A stretch of DNA of 6,150 nt from the NCBI GenBank assembly GCA_002353885.1, contig DEKO01000083.1:3761-9910 (forward strand), read 5' to 3'. Shown here piece by piece: positions 1-5,859 of the stretch. Both the position numbers and the translations under genes were made by a program. Each line of letters begins with the position of its first letter. Within the stretch, counting starts at the first letter, position 1. A model generated the notes under the pieces. It saw nothing but the letters and a program-made list of their open reading frames with translations. It searched no databases and was not told where the DNA came from. This DNA is from Porphyromonadaceae bacterium UBA2720. GTDB taxonomy: Bacteria > Bacteroidota > Bacteroidia > Bacteroidales > Muribaculaceae.

Positions 1-645
1 GCATGGAGCACGATGGTGCTGCCGTTTGCCGCCACCAATGTCGAGATTGACGGCCGCACGCCAGTGGCCAACACTGACTACTGGGTGTACAACTTCCCAC
101 GCGAAGAGGACGGCGTGGTGAGTTTCGATGCAGTGAGCTCGATGGAGGCCAATGTGCCCTATCTGGTGGCTGTTGCCGACGGCCGCGACATGACGGGCAA
201 GGTGATGAGCTGGAGTGCCCAGGACGTGACTCTCAAGGCCGACCCCATCGCCATCACCAGCGGTCAGCACTTCATGCTCTCGGGCACCTACATCGCCATG
301 AGCGAGGGCGGCATCTACACCATGGATGCCCAGGGTTCGCGCTTCGTGCTGCACGACACGCCGCAGACCGTGGCTCCGTTCCGCGCCTATTTCAAGGCGA
401 TGCAGACCGGCCTGGCCACCGAGATTCTGTGTCCCGGCAGCACCGAGGTTGAGCCTCAGACGCTGCGTGGCGACGTGAACAACGACGGCATGGTGGATGT
501 TGAAGATGTCAATATCCTGATTAACATCGTCTTGGGCACCGACAGCGCCGACAACTATGGTAGCCGTGCCTTTGTGACCGAGGACGACACCAAAGTCGAT
601 GTGGCCGACATCAATGAGGTTATCAACATCATGCTCAACCGTTAA
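1..645 (+). CDS. C-terminal part of a secreted dockerin-containing protein (5' end outside window)
   Basis: The reading frame is open from base 1 (Ala-Trp-Ser-Thr before the first Met at 13), so this is the 3' end of a longer gene and the ATG at 13 is probably internal. About 150 residues of a beta-rich region come first. It opens with a WSTMVLPFA motif of the kind that precedes C-terminal modules in large Bacteroidales surface proteins. From about base 469 to the stop there is a type I dockerin-like domain. Its first calcium loop is good (GDVNNDGMVDVEDVN, ligands at loop positions 1, 3, 5, 9 and 12). The second repeat (VTEDDTKVDVADIN) has Val where the first Asp ligand is expected. The dockerin implies extracellular or surface display, but its partner is unknown, since classical cohesins are rare in this group. 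The function of the missing N-terminal part cannot be told. The gene ends 21 bases before a strong terminator. Confidence 0.85.
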   Translation, partial: AWSTMVLPFAATNVEIDGRTPVANTDYWVYNFPREEDGVVSFDAVSSMEANVPYLVAVADGRDMTGKVMSWSAQDVTLKADPIAITSGQHFMLSGTYIAMSEGGIYTMDAQGSRFVLHDTPQTVAPFRAYFKAMQTGLATEILCPGSTEVEPQTLRGDVNNDGMVDVEDVNILINIVLGTDSADNYGSRAFVTEDDTKVDVADINEVINIMLNR

Positions 646-666
646 TTCCGGTCATTGAGCAGAAGC

Positions 667-697
667 AATCCCCGCCAGCTCTGGCGGGGATTTTTTG
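667..697 (+). terminator. Rho-independent terminator after the dockerin gene
   Basis: A perfect GC-rich stem, ATCCCCGCCA (668/669-677) against TGGCGGGGAT (682-691), closes a 4-base GCTC loop. It is followed directly by a run of six T (691-696). It lies 21 bases past the stop codon at 645 and so separates this gene transcriptionally from the LRR gene downstream. Confidence 0.93.
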
Positions 698-830
698 TTG
701 CATCGACGTTGACCCTCTTCGAGGACCACCGAACCACACATCGCACTACCCCATAAGGGAAAGGGGAGGGGATATGCACCCGTTCAGGTGAATTATGGTT
801 AAAAATCATCCCCTTTTTGCCAGATTTCAT

Positions 831-838
831 TAACTTTG
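831..838 (+). promoter_or_regulatory. Probable Bacteroidetes -7 promoter box for the LRR gene
   Basis: TAACTTTG matches the Bacteroidetes primary sigma factor -7 consensus TAnnTTTG. It lies 40 bases before the ATG at 879, predicting a transcription start near 845 and a leader of about 35 nt. No good -33 TTTG lies 19-21 bp upstream; the nearby TTTG at 816-819 is too close (11 bp). The call therefore rests on the -7 box alone. The rest of the 646-878 spacer holds the preceding terminator and no convincing gene. Confidence 0.5.
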
Positions 839-878
839 TGGATTCAAAACTGATTGTTGTTATTTAATTACCATTAAG

Positions 879-2489
879 ATGAAAAGAACTTTACTTTCAA
901 TCGCATTGACAGGGTTTACAGCCATGGCCTTGATGGCACAGGAACCCACAGCAACATTGACATTTGCCAACTCGCAAGTCGGACAATCGACTCGTCTGGG
1001 ACTCGTGGCCAGCGGCGCCTTCCAGGTCGACTGGGGCGATGGCACGCTCGTGGACTACACCAGTGGCGCCTATTACACCGAGACGCTCAAGGGCCAGACG
1101 ATGAAGCTCTATGGCGATTTTATCCAGATAGTTGCCAACAGCGTCAACCTGACCAACGTGAACCTGGATGGTTGCCCCAACATGCAGCAGTTGCAGATGA
1201 ACTACAACGCCTTCTCGAGCCTGAACCTGAGCCACATGACCAATCTGACGGGCTTATATGCCGAGGGTGGCTCGATGACCAGCCTTGACGTGGCCGGCTG
1301 CACGGCACTGCGCGTGCTGGACGTGAGTGAGAACCGCATCGCCGGCACACTCGACTGCTCGGGCATGGCCGCCCTGACCAAGCTGGACTGCGGCGACAAC
1401 CTGCTGACCGCCGTTCTGCTGCCCAAGCAGCAGAGCATCTATCAGGTGGACGTGCGCAACAACCAGCTCACCGAGCTGGACGTGACCGGCCTGGGCAACG
1501 TGACCGAGCTCGACTGCCAGGAGAACCGCATCACGTCGCTCGACCTCACTGGCATGAGCAAACTTGAAGACCTGTATGCCTATGACAACGCCATCGAGAG
1601 CATCAACATCAGCGGAGTTCCCGCACTGAAGACACTGAGCCTGAGCGACAACATGATTGGCACTATCGACCTGTCGACGTGCCCCAACCTGGAAGGTGTG
1701 CACCTGACCAACAATCAGCTCACCGCCATCGACCTGAGCCAGAACACCGGCGTCCGCTACCTCAACATCGGCGGCAACCAGCTCACTGAACTCAACACCA
1801 CCCTGCTGAGCCAGTTGTCGCGCCTGACGTGCGAGAACAACCAACTCACCGAACTGGACCTGAGCGGCAACAGCAACCTCTATGTGCTCTATGCCGACCA
1901 CAACCAGCTCAGTGCCATTGACTTGAGCGTGGCACCATCTGTCTACGACCTGAACCTAGCCTACAACCAGCTGAGCGACCTGGACCTGAGCCAGCACAAC
2001 CTCTACTACGTGCAGGTCAACAACAACCAGCTGAGCACGCTGGACCTGAGCAAGTCGAGCTACCTCTACCGTCTGGCAGCACAAGACAACCAGCTGACCG
2101 AGGTGACCTTCGGCAGCATGAGCTATCTGCAGGGCCTGACGCTGCAGCACAACCAACTGCCTGCCGAGCGCTGGATTGAGATTATCAATGCCCTGCCCGA
2201 CGTGAGCAACGTGAGTGTGTCGGAGTACAACCAAGAGTATGCCAAGATTTTCGGCTACGACGCTCTGCCCGGTGTCGACGGCACACCTGCCACCCTGAAG
2301 GGATGGCAAGTGACCGGCTATGCGCCCTATACCAGCGTCGAAGGTCTGTCGAGCGACGCCCAAGTGGTGCGCTGCGTCTACTATAGCCTTGACGGCAAAG
2401 TGCTGAGCCATGAGCCCGCGAGCGGCATCTACATTGTGAGTGAGCTGCTGAGCAATGGCCAGAGCCGTAGCCATAAGACCATCAAGTAG
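879..2489 (+). CDS. Secreted leucine-rich-repeat protein with C-terminal sorting-like tail
   Basis: This 536-residue protein starts with a Sec signal peptide: MKR, a hydrophobic stretch at 4-20, and likely cleavage at ALMA|QE. No lipobox Cys is present, so it is not a lipoprotein. Residues about 22-88 form a beta-rich N-terminal region with a WGDGT motif at 52-56. Residues about 90-428 are sixteen leucine-rich repeats of the form L-x-x-L-x-x-x-x-N-Q-L-T-x-L-D-L-S. Their landmark residues, mostly Asn, fall at 110, (Gly131), 152, 174, 195, 216, 237, 258, 279, 300, 321, 342, 363, 383, 404 and 425, so the period is almost always 21. Residues about 429-480 look like a C-terminal cap. Residues about 497-536 (VYYSLDGKVL, then SGIYIV and a basic end) resemble a T9SS type A sorting domain. 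The likely role is binding a protein or glycan at the cell surface; the ligand is unknown. The start is supported by the signal peptide and by the A-rich sequence before the ATG. Confidence 0.9.
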   Translation: MKRTLLSIALTGFTAMALMAQEPTATLTFANSQVGQSTRLGLVASGAFQVDWGDGTLVDYTSGAYYTETLKGQTMKLYGDFIQIVANSVNLTNVNLDGCPNMQQLQMNYNAFSSLNLSHMTNLTGLYAEGGSMTSLDVAGCTALRVLDVSENRIAGTLDCSGMAALTKLDCGDNLLTAVLLPKQQSIYQVDVRNNQLTELDVTGLGNVTELDCQENRITSLDLTGMSKLEDLYAYDNAIESINISGVPALKTLSLSDNMIGTIDLSTCPNLEGVHLTNNQLTAIDLSQNTGVRYLNIGGNQLTELNTTLLSQLSRLTCENNQLTELDLSGNSNLYVLYADHNQLSAIDLSVAPSVYDLNLAYNQLSDLDLSQHNLYYVQVNNNQLSTLDLSKSSYLYRLAAQDNQLTEVTFGSMSYLQGLTLQHNQLPAERWIEIINALPDVSNVSVSEYNQEYAKIFGYDALPGVDGTPATLKGWQVTGYAPYTSVEGLSSDAQVVRCVYYSLDGKVLSHEPASGIYIVSELLSNGQSRSHKTIK

Positions 2490-2516
2490 CACACACTTAC
2501 TTATCAGAATCATTCT

Positions 2517-2554
2517 CTAGAGGCTCTAGATTGTCTAGAAATCCTAGATAATCT
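2517..2554. repeat. CTAG 9-bp-periodic hairpin array, left portion (copy 1, interrupted)
   Basis: CTAG begins at 2517, 2526, 2535 and 2544, exactly 9 bp apart, with a fifth unit starting at 2553 that is cut by the inserted element. The array resumes at 2770-2785 on the far side of the element. The left arm (2517-2538) is 21/23 identical, over 23 bases, to the left arm of the intact copy at 4578-4600. It begins 28 bases after the LRR stop codon, a position consistent with a 3'-end structure, but no T-tract follows it. Confidence 0.85.
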
Positions 2555-2598
2555 AACGTGAGTTCGACGAAAATAAAGTTCTGATAGCCAAGCTGGTT

Positions 2599-2621
2599 CG
2601 GTCGGATTTGTAATCCGACCG
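2599..2621. repeat. Palindrome with GGATTTGTAATCC core inside the MITE-like element
   Basis: A perfect 10-bp stem, CGGTCGGATT (2599-2608) with AATCCGACCG (2612-2621), closes a TGT loop. It is the first of four dyads in the element built around an NNATT-3-AATNN core. Confidence 0.85.
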
Positions 2622-2624
2622 CAT

Positions 2625-2679
2625 TTGAGTATAAGGATTTGCAATCCGAAATAAGCGCATTACAAATGCTTATACTCAA
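2625..2679. repeat. Long imperfect inverted repeat in the MITE-like element
   Basis: TTGAGTATAAG (2625-2635) pairs with CTTATACTCAA (2669-2679), and the complementarity continues inward through GATTTGCAAT against ATTACAAATG with two mismatches. Each arm also holds its own small dyad: GGATT-TGC-AATCC at 2635-2647 and GCATT-ACA-AATGC at 2657-2669. The segment could therefore fold either as one long hairpin or as two small ones. Confidence 0.75.
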
Positions 2680-2681
2680 TC

Positions 2682-2704
2682 CTGCTGGATTGCAAATCCA
2701 GCAG
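2682..2704. repeat. Palindrome with GGATTGCAAATCC core inside the MITE-like element
   Basis: A perfect 10-bp stem, CTGCTGGATT (2682-2691) with AATCCAGCAG (2695-2704), closes a GCA loop. Just outside, GGTTC (2595-2599) and GAACC (2704-2708) form an enclosing short inverted repeat that joins this dyad to the one at 2599-2621. Confidence 0.85.
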
Positions 2705-2769
2705 AACCATGCTGAATAATTCGCTAACTCTCTGATTGTCAATCCATACAATTTCATCGAACTCACGTT

Positions 2770-2785
2770 AATCTAGAGCTTCTAA
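2770..2785. repeat. CTAG array, right portion (copy 1, beyond the insertion)
   Basis: This begins with the second copy of the AATCT target duplication (2770-2774), giving CTAG at 2773-2776 and a degenerate sixth unit CTAA at 2782-2785. When joined to 2549 through one AATCT, it forms a 22-base right arm that pairs with 2517-2538 at 19 of 22 positions; two of the three remaining positions would be G-U pairs in RNA. Confidence 0.82.
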
Positions 2786-2810
2786 CCATTAACAACCGAA
2801 AATCAGTAAA

Positions 2811-4517
2811 ATGAAAAAGATGATTGTGGCAGTGGCACTGATGCTCACTGCCATGGCCATGACGGCCAACATACACTATGTGAAACCAGGCGCCAGCGGC
2901 GACGGCACCTCGTGGCAGAATGCCATGGGCGACCTGCAGGCCGCCATCGACCAGTCGCAGGCCGGCGATGAAGTGTGGGTGGCCGAGGGCGTCTACCGCC
3001 CCGACTCACTCATCCGCGCCAACAAGCCCCGGTCAAGTGCCTTCTTTCTGAAGGATGGCGTGAGCCTCTATGGCGGCTTTGAGGGCAACGAGACGAGCAA
3101 AGATGAACGTGAGATGCTGCGTGACGGCAAGCCCTACAGCTTTGCCCACCCCAGCATCTTGAGTGCCGACGATGACCTTGCTGACAAGTGGCAACGTGCC
3201 ATTGCCGACGGCACGAGCTATCGCTACACGTGGAAGTTTGGTAACGACTCGCTCGAGATTCCCGGCACGCACGACAATGGCGCTCATTTGCTGTTTGCAG
3301 CCAACCCCATCGTGCAGCCCACCGAGATCAACGGCTTCACCCTGACCGGTGCCAATGCCAGCGTGTGGCAGGCCAAAGCCTACGGCGGCGCGCTCTATGC
3401 CCAAGGCAATGTGCAGCTGCGCAAATGCCGTGTAGTGGAGAACTCGTCGTACTTCTATGCCCAGTCGACGAGCGACAGCAACTGCTATGGCGGCGCGGTG
3501 TTTCTGTACAGCGACGGCGAGGGCGTGATTGAGGACTGCCTGTTTGCCCGCAACTATGCCCACTCGAGCTATGGCAATGGCTATGGCGGTGCGGTGTATG
3601 CCCGCAAGTGCGCCATCAACAATTGCGAGTTTGTCGACTGTGTTGCCGACAATGGCGGCGCGGTCTACAACAATGGCGGCACGATGACGGGGTGTCGCTT
3701 TGAGGAGTGCTATGCCAGCGGTGGCGGCGCCCTGTTCAACAACGGCGATGTCACCGACCTGACCGTGCTGAGCTGCCGTGGCCTGCTGGGCGGCGGTGTC
3801 TACAACTACAATGGCCGCATCACCAACGCCATCGTGGCCAACTGCTATGCCGATGCGCCCGAGTATGGCGAGACGATGGGCGGCCGCGGTGGCGGCATCT
3901 TGCTGCAGGATGGTGCCGTGGTCAATGCAGCGGTCTATAACAACATGGCCTTCTGGGGTGGCGGAATCTACATGGCCGGCACAGGCAAGGTGGTCAACAC
4001 CACTGCGCAGCGCAACCTCATCCGCGCCAATGCCGAGGCCGACACAGCCAACATCGGCATGGCTCTGCGCGAACTGGAGTCGAGCATGGTGCTCAACTCA
4101 ATCTATCATGAAGCCGACGACGCCAACTTTGAGTGCGCCACCACCTGGCGCGGTGTGGCAGTCGACCAGGCCGACACCCTCGCTGTTGCCGAGGCCTCGT
4201 GGGCACTGACACAGGGCAGCATCTTTGTCGACGCGGGCACCATCGTTGCAGGTTTTGAGGTCGAGACCGACCTGGCTGGCCATGCCCGCGTGGCCGGCGA
4301 CGCCATCGACCTGGGAGCCTATGAGTACCAGCCCCAGTCGTCACTGGTGGGCGATGTGAATGTCGATGGTGTGGTCGACATCGCCGATGTCAATGCCATC
4401 ATCGACATCATGCTGGGCAAAGCCGAGACAACCGTTGTTGCCGATGTCACTGGCGACAACGACATTGACATCTCGGATGTCAATGCAGTGATCGACATCA
4501 TGCTGGGCAAGCAGTAG
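2811..4517 (+). CDS. Secreted right-handed beta-helix protein with C-terminal dockerin
   Basis: The product has 568 residues. MKK and a hydrophobic stretch (4-18) form a signal peptide, with cleavage probably near AMTA|N. IHYVKPGASGDGTSW (21-35) followed by a WVAEGVYRP motif (56-64) is the typical opening of Bacteroidetes beta-helix (pectate-lyase-like fold) proteins. Coil turns are marked by Gly-Gly-Ala/Gly-hydrophobic motifs at about 192, 227, 258, 282, 304, 327, 360 and 382, often after CxFxx(N/C) strands, similar to polymorphic outer-membrane protein repeats. DAIDLGAYEY (497-506) matches the end of the choice-of-anchor Q domain. Residues 513-568 are a type I dockerin with two good calcium loops: Asp515, Asn517, Asp519, Asp523 and Asp526; then Asp545, Thr547, Asp549, Asp553 and Asp556. 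I see no lyase active site, so polysaccharide binding or adhesion is as likely as catalysis. The start is set by the signal peptide and an A-rich upstream sequence. Confidence 0.9.
   Translation: MKKMIVAVALMLTAMAMTANIHYVKPGASGDGTSWQNAMGDLQAAIDQSQAGDEVWVAEGVYRPDSLIRANKPRSSAFFLKDGVSLYGGFEGNETSKDEREMLRDGKPYSFAHPSILSADDDLADKWQRAIADGTSYRYTWKFGNDSLEIPGTHDNGAHLLFAANPIVQPTEINGFTLTGANASVWQAKAYGGALYAQGNVQLRKCRVVENSSYFYAQSTSDSNCYGGAVFLYSDGEGVIEDCLFARNYAHSSYGNGYGGAVYARKCAINNCEFVDCVADNGGAVYNNGGTMTGCRFEECYASGGGALFNNGDVTDLTVLSCRGLLGGGVYNYNGRITNAIVANCYADAPEYGETMGGRGGGILLQDGAVVNAAVYNNMAFWGGGIYMAGTGKVVNTTAQRNLIRANAEADTANIGMALRELESSMVLNSIYHEADDANFECATTWRGVAVDQADTLAVAEASWALTQGSIFVDAGTIVAGFEVETDLAGHARVAGDAIDLGAYEYQPQSSLVGDVNVDGVVDIADVNAIIDIMLGKAETTVVADVTGDNDIDISDVNAVIDIMLGKQ
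4386..4510 (+). repeat. Internal direct repeat encoding the two dockerin helices
   Basis: Bases 4386-4420 and 4476-4510 are identical at 32 of 35 positions and lie exactly 90 bp (30 codons) apart. Both encode DVN-A-x-IDIMLGK. The nucleotide-level similarity suggests a fairly recent internal duplication or gene conversion of the dockerin half-repeat. Selection on the protein alone could contribute. Confidence 0.85.
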
Positions 4518-4553
4518 ACAATGCACAATGCACAATGCATAATGCATAAATGC
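4518..4553. repeat. Tandem heptamer array (ACAATGC/ATAATGC)
   Basis: It begins immediately after the stop codon of the beta-helix gene. There are three exact ACAATGC units (4518-4538), then ATAATGC (4539-4545) and an 8-base variant ATAAATGC (4546-4553). The unit-to-unit change suggests slippage. No known function is assigned. Confidence 0.9.
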
Positions 4554-4577
4554 AGCGTGCCGCGTAATCGCCAGACA

Positions 4578-4626
4578 CTAGAGGCACTAGATGGTCTAGA
4601 TATTCTAGACAGTCTAGTGCCTCTAG
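4578..4626. repeat. CTAG 9-bp-periodic hairpin array (copy 2, intact)
   Basis: CTAG begins at 4578, 4587, 4596, 4605, 4614 and 4623, six units at an exact 9-bp period. The module is also an inverted repeat: arm 4578-4600 pairs with 4604-4626 at 21 of 23 positions across a TAT loop. It lies between two convergent genes (stops at 4517 and 4641), so it could end transcription from both sides or block convergent transcripts. No adjacent T-tract makes it a classical intrinsic terminator. Within the window CTAG is otherwise almost absent; I saw a single coding occurrence, at 1956-1959. Confidence 0.92.
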
Positions 4627-4645
4627 CTGTAAGCTGTAAGCTATT
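4625..4645. repeat. Short tandem heptamer (AGCTGTA) overlapping the phosphodiesterase stop
   Basis: There are two exact AGCTGTA units (4625-4631 and 4632-4638) and a degenerate third, AGCTATT (4639-4645). The first unit shares its first two bases with the last CTAG of the hairpin array. The third covers the minus-strand TAG stop at 4643-4641, so the end of that gene may have been set by repeat expansion. Confidence 0.75.
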
Positions 4646-5837
4646 TTAGCAGGTCGCTGACCTCGTTGAGCGAGCCGTCGTTTGGGCTGGGGTCAACACA
4701 GAGCAGGTGACAGAGCAGCGGATAGATGCACACGTTGCGGAAGGTGCCCTGGCGCTCGTAGCCCCGCTTGAAGTCGGGCCCGATGGCGCGGAAGGCGACC
4801 CACATGTCGCTGCAGGTGTGGTCGAAGCCATGCGAGCCCTTGTTTTTGAGTTTGTCGGCACTGAAGTACCACCCCACATCGGGCAAGACGATGATGTCGC
4901 TCATGTTCTCGTTCTTGCCATAGTTGAGATAGGCGGGTATCTCGCTGCGACGCCACACACGGATGTGGTCCACCCCCTTCAAGGCATGGACGATATCGTT
5001 GACATAGGCGGGCTTGCTGGCATTGATCATCACCGGAAAGTCGTTGTGGATGCTCTCGATCCATGCGGGATCCAGATACTGCGCCGGATTGATTTGCCGC
5101 TCAGGATTGAGCCAAGTCATGCCATGGTCGCCCGTGACAATGAGGTTGACCTTGGCCCCGTAAGGCAAATGCTTGATGCCTTGCCACAGGTCGTCGAGCA
5201 AAACATCCATTGACTCCATGGCACGACGCGTCTCATGACAGATGGGGCCATTCTTGTGCCCACTGCGGTCGGGCTGCTCAAAGTAGGCCATAATCAGGTG
5301 TGGACGCTCCTGCTCGGGCAGACATAGCAGCCGCAGGATCTCGGCACAGCGTGCCGTGTAGGGCATATTCCCCTCGGTGAGGTAGTCGTGCCAGTAGTTG
5401 GCATGGTCGCCCTGGATGGCGACATCGCTGCCCACCCAGAAGACGGTAGCCGTCTTGACCCCCTGCCGCTTGGCTGTGAGCCAGACGGGGTCGCCGCCAT
5501 AGTACTGCGGGTCGGTGCGCGTCTCCTTGTTGCTGAGCGAGTAGACCTTGCCCGTCTTGCGCACGACAAAGTTGTTGTTGATGATGCCGTGGTGGTCGGG
5601 CACCAGCCCTGTGGCCAGGGTATAGTGGTTGGGGAACGTCTTGCTGGGGAACGACGGTGTCATCACCGCCTTGACCCCGTCGTGCGCCATCTGGTCGAGA
5701 AAGGGAGTGTCGAACGCCTCGGGGTAGTCCCACCGGAAGCCGTCAAGCGAGATAATCACGGTGTAGTTGTCGCGCGACACAGCCCAACTGGCCATTGCCA
5801 GCACCATCGCGCACAGTGTGAGTGTCAGTCTTTTCAT
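4641..5837 (-). CDS. Ectonucleotide pyrophosphatase/phosphodiesterase (type I phosphodiesterase family)
   Basis: This 398-residue enzyme of the alkaline phosphatase superfamily hydrolyses phosphodiester or pyrophosphate bonds of nucleotides or related molecules with two zinc ions. All expected family residues can be read: Asp32 (SLDGF), the nucleophile Thr67 (SKTFPNH), Asp190 and His194 (PDRSGH), Asp237 and His238 (TGDHGM), and His336 (GSHGF). Asn88 in the HGIINNNF motif is probably the conserved phosphate-contacting Asn. MKRLTLTLCAMVLAMASWA forms a Sec signal peptide, cleaved near SWA|VS, so the enzyme acts in the periplasm or outside. Its length fits bacterial family members. The ATG at 5837-5835 is chosen because the signal peptide starts there and AAGAGCAA precedes it. 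An upstream in-frame ATG at 5909 lies before the predicted promoter and can be discarded. The natural substrate (ATP, NAD, nucleotide sugar or a lipid head group) cannot be determined. Confidence 0.95.
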   Translation of the reverse strand: MKRLTLTLCAMVLAMASWAVSRDNYTVIISLDGFRWDYPEAFDTPFLDQMAHDGVKAVMTPSFPSKTFPNHYTLATGLVPDHHGIINNNFVVRKTGKVYSLSNKETRTDPQYYGGDPVWLTAKRQGVKTATVFWVGSDVAIQGDHANYWHDYLTEGNMPYTARCAEILRLLCLPEQERPHLIMAYFEQPDRSGHKNGPICHETRRAMESMDVLLDDLWQGIKHLPYGAKVNLIVTGDHGMTWLNPERQINPAQYLDPAWIESIHNDFPVMINASKPAYVNDIVHALKGVDHIRVWRRSEIPAYLNYGKNENMSDIIVLPDVGWYFSADKLKNKGSHGFDHTCSDMWVAFRAIGPDFKRGYERQGTFRNVCIYPLLCHLLCVDPSPNDGSLNEVSDLLK

Positions 5838-5859
5838 TTGCTCTTGTTTTGTTGACTTG

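Larger units (their letters stand above)
2555..2769. mobile_element. MITE-like non-autonomous element, 215 bp, with terminal inverted repeats and 5-bp target duplication
   Basis: The ends are inverted repeats. The left end is AACGTGAGTTCGACGAAA from 2555; the right end (2752-2769) reads, in reverse complement, AACGTGAGTTCGATGAAA. That is 17 of 18 matches. Both sides are flanked by the direct repeat AATCT (2550-2554 and 2770-2774), extendable to TAATCTA if the outermost bases of the element are counted. The interior consists of nested palindromes with no credible gene; the minus-strand open frame across it reads out the repeats. The element sits inside one arm of the CTAG array, and excising it with one AATCT restores that array. 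The mobilising transposase is not in the window and I cannot assign a family. A REPIN-like element is an alternative description. Confidence 0.8.

Noticed and set aside
760..816. AAAGGGGA (760-767) and TCCCCTTT (809-816) as a terminator or attenuator
   Set aside because: Only 8 bp of pairing across a 41-base loop, in a purine-rich tract; a strong terminator already sits at 667-697.
1254..1901. Long minus-strand frame (215 codons) opposite the LRR gene
   Set aside because: Its Val/Gln/Leu/Ala-rich pattern recurs with the 63-bp repeat of the LRR coding strand; it is a shadow of the repeat and codon bias, with no start context or domain.
2497..2766. Minus-strand open frame of 89 codons across the spacer
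   Set aside because: It lies almost entirely over the MITE-like element; its repeated Ile-Cys-Asn-Pro and Leu-Gln-Ile-Arg-Pro-like stretches are simply translations of the GGATTTGCAATCC palindromes.
4518..4645. CRISPR-like array between the convergent genes
   Set aside because: Repeat units are only 7 or 9 bp, with no 20-40 bp repeats or unique spacers and no cas genes in the window.
4707..5213. Plus-strand frame of 168 codons opposite the phosphodiesterase
   Set aside because: The minus strand carries a complete enzyme with all catalytic residues; the plus frame has no recognisable domain or promoter.
5808..5813. Cys9 of the phosphodiesterase signal peptide as a lipobox
   Set aside because: It is too close to the N terminus, with the hydrophobic stretch continuing well beyond it; a normal Sec cleavage near SWA|VS fits better.
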